A DNA stretch of 64,000 bases from an uncultured Collinsella sp. (lineage in GTDB: Bacteria > Actinomycetota > Coriobacteriia > Coriobacteriales > Coriobacteriaceae): positions 1 to 64,000 of the forward strand of contig UQTU01000012.1 of the NCBI GenBank assembly GCA_900544135.1. Direction: 5' to 3'. The translations under genes were made by a program, and so were the position numbers. Under the pieces are notes generated by a model that saw only the letters and a program-made list of their open reading frames with translations, was not told where the DNA came from and searched no databases. Positions 35,236-44,225 of this stretch are shown here, one piece after another; the first letter of the stretch is position 1; each line of letters starts with the position of its first letter.

Positions 35236-36165
35236 CTAAGCAGCGAGATCGGATGCGTCCTCATAGGACGCCATAGGACGGGTAGCGCCCGCGACCGTGG
35301 TCACCAGATCGCGAACGCGGGAGAACGTGGCAGTGACCACCTCGTTGGCACGGCTGTAGTCGACATCGCGCTCGTAGAGCGAAACGAGCGCACGGCCCAT
35401 GCCATAGGTGCCCGCGGCAGCAGTGAGCGCCTTGACGGCAAACCCAATATGCGGCGTCTGCTTGACGAGCGCACGGGTGACCGCGCGGATCACAAGACCG
35501 CCGGCAAGCACGCCCGCGACCTCGTAGCCGCGCTCAGGCTTAATGCCGCGTCCAAAGACGGCAGCGAGCTCAAAGAGCATGCCCACCTGAGCCAGCGCCA
35601 TAACGGGATAATCGGCGCCCGGCAAAAACACCAGCGCACCGGTCGCCATATTGGTGAGCGCGCACGAGGTAATGATACGATTGGCCGCCGCGATGCGCAT
35701 GAAGGCAAAGTTCGCCGCAAAAGCCGTTTCCTTTTCGGTGCGATCGAGAATCCAGCGGGCAAGCGTCTCGAGCAGATACGTCTTATCGGTTGCCGCCACC
35801 ACGCCGAGCATGGGCGTGGACTCCTCGATAAACGGCACCTCCACAGCAGACTCGGCAAGCACGCACACGGGCGCGCCGGCGATCACGAGCTCCTGCACGG
35901 CACTCTCCAAGCGGTCGGAACCGCACGAGAGCACCAGTACCACATCGGTATCGGTCTTTGGAGCAATTCGCTCCTCCCCCAGACGCTCGACGCGCACAAT
36001 GCCCGAGGTCGTCTGCGGCACAAAGGCGTCACGCACCGTCTCGGCCAGAAAGCGCGAGGCGGACGAATCCAAATAGACCGAGACGCGCACCGGCGTATCG
36101 GAATCCTTCTTAACGGACGCGCCCATCTTAAAAGCGCGGGTCAGCTTATCTACGGGAATTTTCAT
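35236..36165 (-). CDS. DUF697-like membrane-associated protein without a P-loop
   Basis: The C-terminal part (about residues 150-265) resembles DUF697, a domain usually fused to GTPases: LPGADYPVMALAQVGMLFEL and the A-x-G-R-G-I-K-P / GGLVIRAVTRALVKQ segments with hydrophobic helices. The N-terminal part has alternating beta strands (VRVSVYLDSS, TDVVLVLSCGS, APVCVLAES) like a G domain, but no GxxxxGK[ST] motif. It may be a degenerate GTPase fold. The ATG at 36165 has GGAGGGG six bases upstream. It lies in the rod-shape operon directly after rodA, so a role in envelope growth is possible but unproven. Confidence 0.65.
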   Translation of the reverse strand: MKIPVDKLTRAFKMGASVKKDSDTPVRVSVYLDSSASRFLAETVRDAFVPQTTSGIVRVERLGEERIAPKTDTDVVLVLSCGSDRLESAVQELVIAGAPVCVLAESAVEVPFIEESTPMLGVVAATDKTYLLETLARWILDRTEKETAFAANFAFMRIAAANRIITSCALTNMATGALVFLPGADYPVMALAQVGMLFELAAVFGRGIKPERGYEVAGVLAGGLVIRAVTRALVKQTPHIGFAVKALTAAAGTYGMGRALVSLYERDVDYSRANEVVTATFSRVRDLVTTVAGATRPMASYEDASDLAA

Positions 36166-36183
36166 AGCAAACCCCTCCAGCGG

Positions 36184-37410
36184 TTACGCGGCGCCCGAAC
36201 GATGCCGCCATATGGATTGTACGATACCCACCGTCAGCAGCTGAATCATCATCGAAGACGAACCGAAGCTAATAAACGGTAGCGGAATACCGGTAATCGG
36301 CATCATGCCAATGCACATGCCGATGTTTTCGAAGGTCTGGAACGCCCACATGCCAACGATGCCCACACACGATAGGCGCAAGAACAGCGACTCACACTTA
36401 AAGGCGACGCGAATCGTCGAAAAGATCAGCAGCACGTAGAGGCACAGGAGCAAAAAGGAACCGCAAAAGCCAAAGGTCTCGGATAGGAAGGCGAAGACAA
36501 AGTCGGTGTGGAACTCAGGAAGAAAGCCGCCGGCCGACTGCGTCGCATGGCCCAAACCCTTACCAAAGAAGCCGCCCGAGCCAACGGCGATAAGCGACTG
36601 CTGCAGGTTGTAGGCATCGTCCGAATCGGCATTATTGGGGTCGATAAAGACCGTCAGGCGGTTCATCTGATACTGCTTGATGAGCACATCGTGGCCGAGC
36701 AACGAATCAAAGACCGAATCGAGCGCCAGGACGAGGGCCACCAGGCCCACAAGCAGGGCCAGGGTCGACAGCACCCATTCGCGGCGCGCACCGCTCATGC
36801 AGATGACGATGGCGCCCGAGACCAGCACGACCAGGCCCGAGCCCAGGTCGCCCATGGCAACGACGGCCAAAAACGGGATGGACAGCATGCCGCAGAGCTT
36901 GACGTAGTCGCGAACGGTATCGATGCGGCCGTTATACTGCGAGCCAAGCGTGGCGATAAAGAAGATGGTGATGAGCTTGGCAAGCTCGACCGGCTGGAAT
37001 GTCAAGCCGATACCGGGAATCTTGATCCAGCCTGTCATGCCCAGACCGCCCGTATAGGACAGACCCGGAATCTTGGGCGAGAAGATCACGATCAGGTCGA
37101 TGACGAGCAACGCCGTCGAAAAATTGGAAATACCGCGCAGATCGGTACGCCAGACGAGCACCGCAAGCACCGCGCCAATGCCAATGCCCAGCAGGTGGCG
37201 CGAGAATGAGGCGTCGGCCTTAAACTGTGACGCCGACCAAATAATGATGGCGCCATAGGCAACGAGCGCGACGGTAGCCAGCAGCACACCGATATGCACC
37301 TTTTGGCGAAACGTACCGCGCGAGGCCGAAAGTTGCTTGTTGACGCGGTCCAGGCTGCTGCGAGAGCCGGTCTTGGTTGAACGGAACAGATCCGCCGGAG
37401 AAAAATCCAT
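36184..37410 (-). CDS. rodA: RodA, SEDS peptidoglycan glycosyltransferase
   Basis: Polytopic SEDS protein that polymerises lipid II in the elongasome together with PBP2. A cytosolic N-terminus of about 45 residues precedes roughly ten membrane helices. Family signs include GWIKIPGIGLTFQPVELAKL and the C-terminal PITGIPLPFISFGSSSMMIQL. The length is 408 residues. It lies ten bases after mrdA. Confidence 0.96.
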   Translation of the reverse strand: MDFSPADLFRSTKTGSRSSLDRVNKQLSASRGTFRQKVHIGVLLATVALVAYGAIIIWSASQFKADASFSRHLLGIGIGAVLAVLVWRTDLRGISNFSTALLVIDLIVIFSPKIPGLSYTGGLGMTGWIKIPGIGLTFQPVELAKLITIFFIATLGSQYNGRIDTVRDYVKLCGMLSIPFLAVVAMGDLGSGLVVLVSGAIVICMSGARREWVLSTLALLVGLVALVLALDSVFDSLLGHDVLIKQYQMNRLTVFIDPNNADSDDAYNLQQSLIAVGSGGFFGKGLGHATQSAGGFLPEFHTDFVFAFLSETFGFCGSFLLLCLYVLLIFSTIRVAFKCESLFLRLSCVGIVGMWAFQTFENIGMCIGMMPITGIPLPFISFGSSSMMIQLLTVGIVQSIWRHRSGAA

Positions 37411-37419
37411 CGCAACCTC

Positions 37420-39489
37420 CTATCGAACCGAAGAATCGCCCGAGGCCGAAGAGGTATCGGGCTCGTCATAAATCACGCCGAGCACGTCGCGCACGACATG
37501 CATCGCGGTATCCGAACCACCGCCGCCCTGCTCCAGGACAGTAGCGATGACATACTTGGGATCATCGGCCGGTGCATAGGCGCAAAACCACGCGTATTCG
37601 TCCTCGCCGCTTTTCTCGCCCGTGCCCGACTTGCCGTACACCTGCGGCGTCAGGGTGCCAAAGTGAGCCGCCAGGGACGTCGATGCCGTGTAAATCACGT
37701 CGTGCATGCCGTTGCGAACAAGAGTCAAATCCGAATCGCTGTTGATCTTGGCCTCCAGGCGCTTCTTCTTGCCCTTGCCGTTGTACTTATAGGCATCGCC
37801 GTCGCCATCGCGCGACACGGCAGACAAAAACACGTGAGGCACGTACTGTTTGCCGCCGTTGGCAAGGCCCATGTAGGCGCACGCCATCTGCAGGGGCGTC
37901 ACCAGGATGTCACCCTGGCCGATGGCAATGTTGGTCATATCGCCGGCATTCCACTTGCGGTCCTCGGCAGAGGCGTCGGTAAAGTACGACTCTTTCCACT
38001 CGGCATCGGGAATACGGCCCGCGCCCTCACTCGGCAGATCGATACCGCAGGTCTTGCCTAGGCCCCAGCGACGAAAGACCTCCTGCAGGCCCTCGGAATG
38101 TTGCTCGTCATAAAAGAAGGCCTTGCCCATGTCGTAGAAGACGGGGTCGCACGAGTTGGCGATACCCGACTGCAGCGTCATGGTGCCGTGGCCAGACGTC
38201 AGCCAGCAGCGCTTGCCCCAAGCCTTGCCCAGGCCCGTCCAATAGCCCGTGCAGTTGGTTGTCTGCGTTGAAGTGTAGGTTCCAAACTCAAGACCGGCCA
38301 GTGCCGAGAGCGGCTTGATGGTCGAGGCCGACATGTACTGTCCGCTAATGGCGCGGTTGAGCAGCGGGTGCGAACCCTTGTCATCATTGAGCTCGGTCCA
38401 CACGTCATTTGAGACGCCGCCGATAAAGACGGACGGATCGAACTTGGGCTCGCTCGCCATGCCCAGGATCTCGCCATTGTTGGGATCGAGACACACCACA
38501 GCGCCGTTGCCGGCATTGCTGTAGCCAGTGGTCTTGGCAAGCTCGATGGCGCTCGCCAGCGCCGTCTCACAGGCCTGTTGGATCTTAAGATCGAGCGTGA
38601 GCTTAATGTCGGAGCCGGCCTTGGCGGGCACGGCGCCGGCCTGACCGGTCACATTGCCCGAGGCATCGACCTTGACGGTCTGCTCGCCACGAATACCCTG
38701 CAGCAGGTTTTCGTAGTAGCTCTCAACACCCGCCTGGCCCACGATATCGCCCGACTGGTACGTAATCTTGCCAGCAGAAGCATCATCACCGCCAGAGGTT
38801 TTCTTATTCTGGGCCTCGAGCTGCTCGGAGGTAATGGTGCCGGTATAGCCCAAAATGTGACAGGCCGTCTCGCCGTACGGGTACTGGCGCTCGGTACGCT
38901 CGGCAATCTTGACGCCCGGAAACTCGCCGGCGTGCTCCTGAATATAGGCAACCGTGGAGCGACGGACGTCCGTCGCGATGGTATGCAGGCTCTGAGCGCC
39001 CTCGGAATTGTCCTGAATATTGCGCAGCACCGCCACGTAGGGCATACCGAGCACGTTGGCAAGATGGCGAACCAGAACCTCATCCTCGGCAAGGTCGCGG
39101 TAGGCCACGACAGCAAGTGAGGGACGGTTCTGGACAAGCGCCACGCCATTGCGGTCGAGGATGCGGCCGCGCACAGCGGGTGTGGTAACGGTGCGCGTCT
39201 GATTGCTATTAGCCTGCTTTTCGTAATAGTCCGACGAGACCATCTGCATGCCCCACAGCTTGACGGCAAGCGCCGCGAACATCGCCCCCACACCCGTGGT
39301 GAGGATGGAAAAGCGGCCCTTAAAGGCGGTCGCCGCGGTATTGCCCTCGCCCTCGGTGGCGCGCGGGGCCGTCCCATGCTGCGTATCGTAGGTAAAACGA
39401 GAATCGCCGCGACGCATAATGACCAGTGCGACCACGATGGCCACAACCAGCACGATACCGGCGATAATAACCGTCATCTGGGAAGACAT
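37420..39489 (-). CDS. mrdA: penicillin-binding protein 2, class B transpeptidase
   Basis: Cross-links peptidoglycan in the rod complex. The active-site SxxK is S389-T-I-K392, the SxD motif is S446-C-D448, and KSGT lies near residue 620. The dimerisation/pedestal domain starts at RGRILDRNGVALVQNRPSLAV. Unusually, two hydrophobic helices precede it (about 7-25 and 62-80), with a positively charged loop between them. The canonical protein has one. The length is 689 residues. Flanked by mreD and rodA. Confidence 0.95.
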   Translation of the reverse strand: MSSQMTVIIAGIVLVVAIVVALVIMRRGDSRFTYDTQHGTAPRATEGEGNTAATAFKGRFSILTTGVGAMFAALAVKLWGMQMVSSDYYEKQANSNQTRTVTTPAVRGRILDRNGVALVQNRPSLAVVAYRDLAEDEVLVRHLANVLGMPYVAVLRNIQDNSEGAQSLHTIATDVRRSTVAYIQEHAGEFPGVKIAERTERQYPYGETACHILGYTGTITSEQLEAQNKKTSGGDDASAGKITYQSGDIVGQAGVESYYENLLQGIRGEQTVKVDASGNVTGQAGAVPAKAGSDIKLTLDLKIQQACETALASAIELAKTTGYSNAGNGAVVCLDPNNGEILGMASEPKFDPSVFIGGVSNDVWTELNDDKGSHPLLNRAISGQYMSASTIKPLSALAGLEFGTYTSTQTTNCTGYWTGLGKAWGKRCWLTSGHGTMTLQSGIANSCDPVFYDMGKAFFYDEQHSEGLQEVFRRWGLGKTCGIDLPSEGAGRIPDAEWKESYFTDASAEDRKWNAGDMTNIAIGQGDILVTPLQMACAYMGLANGGKQYVPHVFLSAVSRDGDGDAYKYNGKGKKKRLEAKINSDSDLTLVRNGMHDVIYTASTSLAAHFGTLTPQVYGKSGTGEKSGEDEYAWFCAYAPADDPKYVIATVLEQGGGGSDTAMHVVRDVLGVIYDEPDTSSASGDSSVR

Positions 39490-39502
39490 CTACGAGCCTC
39501 CC

Positions 39503-40069
39503 CTATTTGAGCTTACGGGTCTTGGGCTTAAAGCGCATGCCCGTCTGGCGTCCGCCACGTGCGGAGAATCCATAACCGGACTGCGGCACGACGCCGGACA
39601 TCAAAAACGGAATGGCAACCAGACCCGTCAGGATCGAAGACGGCAGCGCATGGCCGAAGATCGCCACGACAAAGCTCGTCTCCAAACCCATAAACAGCAA
39701 GATGATGCTGTAGATCACATTAATGACGAACGCGAAGGCGCCCACCGTGATGCCGCGCGCGCTCGGGGTACCGCCCGTCTGACCGGCGGCGCTATGCACC
39801 AGGGCAAAAGAACCCACGGTCAGCAGGAGCGACATAACGCCCACCGGCACGGCAGCGGAAAGGTCATAGAACAAGCCGCTGCAAAAACCGCACACGACGG
39901 CACGGGTCGGGTCGCCCGAGAACACGCTTAAGCACACCAGGATAATCATAAAGTTGACGCGACCGCCCGCAATGGAGATCTGCGGTGCCAGGCCTGCCTG
40001 CAACAGCACGCACACGATGGCGGCGATTACAAACGTGCGGGAGCTCATCCCCTGCTCGTGTAGATCCAT
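39503..40069 (-). CDS. mreD: rod shape-determining protein MreD
   Basis: Small membrane protein with about five or six hydrophobic helices. The segment INFMIILVCLSVFSGDPTRAVVCGFCSGLFYDLS, recognised by SGDPTRAVVCGFCSGLFYDL, is typical of MreD. The ATG at 40069 was chosen because AGGGGG lies seven bases upstream. An ATG two codons earlier is too close to it. The length is 188 residues. It sits between mreC and mrdA. Confidence 0.92.
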   Translation of the reverse strand: MDLHEQGMSSRTFVIAAIVCVLLQAGLAPQISIAGGRVNFMIILVCLSVFSGDPTRAVVCGFCSGLFYDLSAAVPVGVMSLLLTVGSFALVHSAAGQTGGTPSARGITVGAFAFVINVIYSIILLFMGLETSFVVAIFGHALPSSILTGLVAIPFLMSGVVPQSGYGFSARGGRQTGMRFKPKTRKLK

Positions 40070-40080
40070 GGACATGCCCC

Positions 40081-41079
40081 CTATTCGCTCGAGCCGGAAT
40101 CGGTCGTCTCGGACGTGTCGGAACTGTCATCCGGGCTCTCGTCCTTCGTCTTGGTCGCAGCATCGCGCGACGTTCCCTGCGGCGTGCTGTTGGCCGTGTT
40201 CACGTCCTCATCCGAGGCCGATTGTTCGTCGGTCAGCGAGGTGATGACCAGCACTTCCTCGTTGTTCTCGGCCGTCGTCTGGGCGCGCACCACAATGGTG
40301 TAGTACACGTCGTTTGCCGATTTCTCAACCGACGAGACGGTGCCGAGCGGAAGACCCTTGGGGAACACACCGCCAATGCCCGAGGTCACGATGATGTCGC
40401 CAACCTTAACGTCGGAGTCGACGCTCACGTACTCAAGACGCAGCGTGCCGTCAGCCTGACCCTGCAGCATGCCCTGGGCGCGCGTGTCCTGCACCATAGC
40501 GGACACGCCCGAGTTCTCGTCGCCGATCAGGCGCACGGTGGACGTCTTGGCCGAGACCTCGATAATCTGGCCGATAACACCGGCAGAACTCGTCACAGGC
40601 ATGTTGATGGTAAGACCGTCGGCAGAACCCTTATCGATGGTGACGGTCGAGGTCCAGGCATCGCCCGAAGCGCCGACGATACGAGCTGCGGTTGATTTGA
40701 GGTTGTAGGTCGACTGCAGGCCGACCAGCCCCTCCAGTCGCTCGGCGGTCTTTTGAGCCTCGGAGAGCTCGGCAACCTTAGAGGTCAGTTCCTCGTTTTG
40801 CTTCTTAAGCTCGTCAAGCGTGTCCTGCGACGCCGTAAGGTTAGAGAACACGTTACCGATCGCATTGAAGGGAGCCGCCACAGCCGAGCCCACAAAGCGC
40901 ACCGGCGAGGTAATCGTCGTCACGCCCGAGCGCACGGCATGAATCGGTCCTGCCTCGCCCTCGCGGATGTAAAACGTGAGCAGCAACACCGAAATCAGGC
41001 TGAAAACAATCAACGGGCGCATACCCGTTGATTGTCGCTTGGTATTCAGATTTGTGGAGAAACCCGAAGATCGTGCCAA
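40081..41079 (-). CDS. mreC: rod shape-determining protein MreC
   Basis: Bitopic scaffold that activates PBP2/RodA. One N-terminal membrane helix (about 23-38) is followed by a coiled coil (about 80-115, LDELKKQNEELTSKVAELSE) and the beta-barrel domain with VTSSAGVIGQIIEV and TSGIGGVFPKGLPLGTV. A Ser/Thr/Asp-rich tail of about 50 residues ends the protein. The start is TTG at 41079 with AAGGTGG seven bases away. The length is 332 residues. Confidence 0.95.
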   Translation of the reverse strand: MARSSGFSTNLNTKRQSTGMRPLIVFSLISVLLLTFYIREGEAGPIHAVRSGVTTITSPVRFVGSAVAAPFNAIGNVFSNLTASQDTLDELKKQNEELTSKVAELSEAQKTAERLEGLVGLQSTYNLKSTAARIVGASGDAWTSTVTIDKGSADGLTINMPVTSSAGVIGQIIEVSAKTSTVRLIGDENSGVSAMVQDTRAQGMLQGQADGTLRLEYVSVDSDVKVGDIIVTSGIGGVFPKGLPLGTVSSVEKSANDVYYTIVVRAQTTAENNEEVLVITSLTDEQSASDEDVNTANSTPQGTSRDAATKTKDESPDDSSDTSETTDSGSSE

Positions 41080-41100
41080 ATGGAATCCACCTTTTGGAAA

Positions 41101-42144
41101 TTAAGCATTGGTCTGGACGAAGCCGCCATCAAACGCATTGGCCTCGAGCACGCGGGCACAGCCGTTAACAACGTTATCGAGCGCCGTGGGGCTGACGTTG
41201 ACCGAAACGCCGGTCTCATCGCGCAGGCGCACGTCGAGACCACGCAGCAGCGCGCCGCCACCGGTCAGCAAAATGCCGTAGTACATAAGGTCCGAAGCAA
41301 GATCGGGAGGCGTAGCGTCGAGTGCGTCCTTGACGGCCTTGGCCATCTCGTCGAGCGGCTTGTTGAGCGCGCGACGAATCTCCTCGCTCTCGATGCGCAC
41401 GGTCTTGGGCAGACCGGTGATCACGTCGCGGCCGTTGACCTCGACGTCGAGTTCGTCCTTAAGCGGCACGGCGGAGCCGACCTTGATCTTGATGTCCTCT
41501 GCCGTACGCTCGCCGATGGCCAGGTTGTAGGCATCGCGAACGTGCGTGAGGATGGCCTGATCGAACTCGTCGCCGGCAATACGGATGGACTGCGAGACGA
41601 CGATGCCGCCCATAGCGATAACGGCAACCTCGGTGGTACCGCCGCCGATGTCGATGACCATGGAGCCGGTGGGTTCCTCGACGGGCAGGTCGGCGCCGAT
41701 AGCAGCTGCCATAGGCTCTTCGATCAGATAGGCCTGGCGGGCACCGGCCTGGATCGTGGCCTCAAAGACAGCGCGCTTCTCGACCGACGTGACACCGGAG
41801 GGAACGCAGACGACAACACGCGGACGCGGAGTCCACGGATAGCGCTTCTCGGACGCCTTGTCGATAAAGTAGCGAAGCATGGCCTCGGTAACATCGAAGT
41901 CGGCGATGACGCCGTCCTTCAGGGGACGAACGGCCACGATGTTGCCGGGCGTACGGCCGAGCATGCGCTTTGCCTCGATACCGACCGCCAGGATGCGCTC
42001 GTCGTTCTTGTCGATGGCGACAACGGAGGGCTCGCGAATGACGATGCCCTTGCCGCGCACGGAGACAAGCGTATTGGCGGTGCCAAGGTCGATGGCAAGA
42101 TCGCCCGCATAGCTACCGAAGAACATATCCATCAAAGAAAACAA
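41101..42144 (-). CDS. mreB: rod shape-determining protein MreB
   Basis: Actin-like filament protein that positions the elongasome. The phosphate loops DLGTANTLV near the N-terminus and DIGGGTTEVAV, and the late ILLTGGGALLRGLD, are conserved. TTG at 42144 is favoured because AGGAG is five bases upstream; the ATG four codons later is too far. The length is 347 residues. It opens the mreB-to-TIGR03936 run. Confidence 0.97.
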   Translation of the reverse strand: MFSLMDMFFGSYAGDLAIDLGTANTLVSVRGKGIVIREPSVVAIDKNDERILAVGIEAKRMLGRTPGNIVAVRPLKDGVIADFDVTEAMLRYFIDKASEKRYPWTPRPRVVVCVPSGVTSVEKRAVFEATIQAGARQAYLIEEPMAAAIGADLPVEEPTGSMVIDIGGGTTEVAVIAMGGIVVSQSIRIAGDEFDQAILTHVRDAYNLAIGERTAEDIKIKVGSAVPLKDELDVEVNGRDVITGLPKTVRIESEEIRRALNKPLDEMAKAVKDALDATPPDLASDLMYYGILLTGGGALLRGLDVRLRDETGVSVNVSPTALDNVVNGCARVLEANAFDGGFVQTNA

Positions 42145-42204
42145 CGCAACTCCTGATGTGTTGGATGATTGCTGGAAAACTACTAGCTCATCATACTAGC
42201 GCAA

Positions 42205-42237
42205 GCCCGGCACCTCACTTGCGGTGAAGCGCCGGGC
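42205..42237 (-). terminator. hairpin after the TPR protein gene
   Basis: A 14-base stem with two mismatches (42205-42218 with 42224-42237) and a five-base loop. On the minus strand it is followed by TTGCGC, so it lacks a proper U-tract. It separates the TPR gene from mreB. Confidence 0.45.
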
Positions 42238-42259
42238 AAAGCTAAATCCCATAAGGTCA

Positions 42260-43564
42260 CTACTGGTTGTCAGCAGCCGAGAAATCCATATCGAGCGAGG
42301 AAACGGCCCAGCCGATATGGTTGTCGGAGCGCACGAATTTGACGGTGTACTCCTGCTCGCCGCCCTTGGACAGCGATGCTTTCACCTTGGCGGTCGTCTC
42401 GGTCATGGACTGCTCCATGCCCTCGACGGACACGGTGGCACCCTGCGGAATCGAGGAGATGATCATCGACTTGGCGTCCTCGGACAGGCTCGAGGCCAGG
42501 CAAGACTCGGCCTTTGCGGTGTCACCGTCGCCGGCAGCCTGGAACAGATCGGTGATAACCGACTCCTGCGAGGGGAAGCCAAAGCCGCGCGTGTAGGCAA
42601 AGCCCAGACCGCCCGCGGCGATCAAAATGAGCAGAAGCAGCACGATGAAGACTTTGAGACCCGTGTGGCGATGGCGACGACGAACCTTGGCCTGCTTGCG
42701 GTCCTGACGGTCCTGCTGGACCATCTCGGACTCGGACAGCGTAAAGAAGCCGGTGTCCGAGGGATCGGGCATAAACTGACCGGTCGCGCCCGTAGGATCG
42801 AGCGGATCGACGGCAGGAGCGTCCATCGCGGGCGCCGGAGCCGTGGCCATAGCCGTCTGGGCAGACAGCGCGGCAAGCGAATCGTGCACGCGGGCAAGCT
42901 CATCGGCCTGCTCGGAGGTGAGCTGGTAGATGCCATCGGCAGTAGCGGCGTTAAAGGCGTCGAGTGCGTCGGAGGGACGGCCGGCGGCAGAAAGCGCCTG
43001 ACCCATGCCGGCGTTGAGCGCACGCGTGTCGTCGCGGGGGCCGGCAAAGTCAATAGCCGTGCGGTAGGTCTCCACGGCATCCGCCGGACGGCCGAGCTTA
43101 ATGAAACAACGACCGAGCTCGCCGAGTGCGGCGGCAGGAGCCGGATTGGCGCCGTCGATGGCGGCCTGACGGAAGGCAGTACCCGCGTTGGCATAGTCGC
43201 CCGACTGGAACAGCGCGTTACCCAGGCCCAGATAGGCCTTAAACGGCGTGGCATAGGAAGCATCCTGCGTAGCAGCAGAGAACGCCTGGGCGGCCGTCGT
43301 GTAGTCGCCCACGGCGGCGAGCGCCTTGCCGCGGTTGGTGAGCAGCGCGCCGCGCTTGCCGTAGGTGCCGTCGTTGAGGGCAGCGGCATAAGCCTCGGCG
43401 GCCTCGGCATACATGCCCAGGTGCATCAGGGCGTTGCCACGAAGGTGATCGGCCTCGCCCATAATCTCATCGGGAGTCTTTGCCGCCCCAAGCATCTGGG
43501 CTGCAGCGGAAAAATCACCCGCGCGGTAAGCGGCGCGGCCCTGTTGGATCAGCTGGCTATTCAA
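42260..43564 (-). CDS. TPR protein with a single membrane helix and C-terminal extracytoplasmic domain
   Basis: Residues 1 to about 215 are tandem tetratricopeptide-like repeats (AAYRAGDFSAAAQMLGAAKT, ALFQSGDYANAGTAFRQAA). A linker and basic stretch lead to one membrane helix (about 300-322). About 110 residues follow outside; they resemble small alpha/beta domains of the DUF4878/NTF2-like type in pattern only. The start is TTG at 43564 with AAAGGGG six bases away. It follows a cyclophilin gene by 11 bases. The function is unknown; it may be an assembly scaffold at the envelope. Confidence 0.7.
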   Translation of the reverse strand: MNSQLIQQGRAAYRAGDFSAAAQMLGAAKTPDEIMGEADHLRGNALMHLGMYAEAAEAYAAALNDGTYGKRGALLTNRGKALAAVGDYTTAAQAFSAATQDASYATPFKAYLGLGNALFQSGDYANAGTAFRQAAIDGANPAPAAALGELGRCFIKLGRPADAVETYRTAIDFAGPRDDTRALNAGMGQALSAAGRPSDALDAFNAATADGIYQLTSEQADELARVHDSLAALSAQTAMATAPAPAMDAPAVDPLDPTGATGQFMPDPSDTGFFTLSESEMVQQDRQDRKQAKVRRRHRHTGLKVFIVLLLLILIAAGGLGFAYTRGFGFPSQESVITDLFQAAGDGDTAKAESCLASSLSEDAKSMIISSIPQGATVSVEGMEQSMTETTAKVKASLSKGGEQEYTVKFVRSDNHIGWAVSSLDMDFSAADNQ

Positions 43565-43575
43565 GAAAGTCCCCT

Positions 43576-44118
43576 TTACTCGTGAACGATCTCGACATGA
43601 ACGATCTCGTCGCCGGCACGCAGCGGCGAAATCACATCGAGACCCTCGACCGTGGTACCAAAGACGGTGTAACCGGAATCGAGGTTATGCTGGGCACCCA
43701 GGCAGAAGTAGAACTGCGAACCCGCGGAATCGGGGTCCATGGAGCGCGCCATGGCAAGGGCGCCATCGACATGGCTGTTGCGCGGATTGGTGGCGAACTC
43801 GCCCTTGATGCAGTAGCCGGGGCCACCGGTACCGGGCATGCCGTCGGGGCCCTCAAGACCGGCGGCGACGTCGGCGCCGGACATGTCGCGGGTATTGGGG
43901 TCCCCGCCCTGGATAACAAAACCGGGCACATAGCGATGGAACTTAAGGCCATCATAGAAGCCCATCGTGGAAAGCTCACAGAAGTTCGCGACATGAATGG
44001 GAGCGCCCTCGCCGTCAAACTTGACCTTGATGGTACCCTTCGACGTCTCGATTACGGCGCACTCGTCGCCGACAAGCTGATACCCGGGCGTGTAGAGCTC
44101 TTTCTTAAAACCAAACAT
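43576..44118 (-). CDS. peptidyl-prolyl cis-trans isomerase, cyclophilin type
   Basis: Catalyses proline isomerisation during protein folding. The core YDGLKFHRYVPGFVIQGGDP and the later SAGSQFYFCLGAQHNLDSGYTVFG are classical; the catalytic Arg is in FHRYVPGFVIQGGD. No signal peptide is visible, so it is probably cytoplasmic. The length is 180 residues. It has a good promoter upstream and is cotranscribed with the TPR membrane protein. Confidence 0.95.
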   Translation of the reverse strand: MFGFKKELYTPGYQLVGDECAVIETSKGTIKVKFDGEGAPIHVANFCELSTMGFYDGLKFHRYVPGFVIQGGDPNTRDMSGADVAAGLEGPDGMPGTGGPGYCIKGEFATNPRNSHVDGALAMARSMDPDSAGSQFYFCLGAQHNLDSGYTVFGTTVEGLDVISPLRAGDEIVHVEIVHE

Positions 44119-44157
44119 GTGGTTCCTTCCTCGTGCGTTTAAAGCATATTTGTACGA

Positions 44158-44187
44158 ATTGTAGCAATAAGCACGGGCTTACATCAA
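44158..44187 (-). promoter_or_regulatory. sigma-70-type promoter of the cyclophilin-TPR operon
   Basis: On the minus strand TTGATG (44182-44187) and TACAAT (44158-44163) are separated by 18 bases, about 40 bases before the cyclophilin start. Confidence 0.7.
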
Positions 44188-44225
44188 TTGCGCACGTAGG
44201 TTATGCCGACTATGGCGAACTATTT

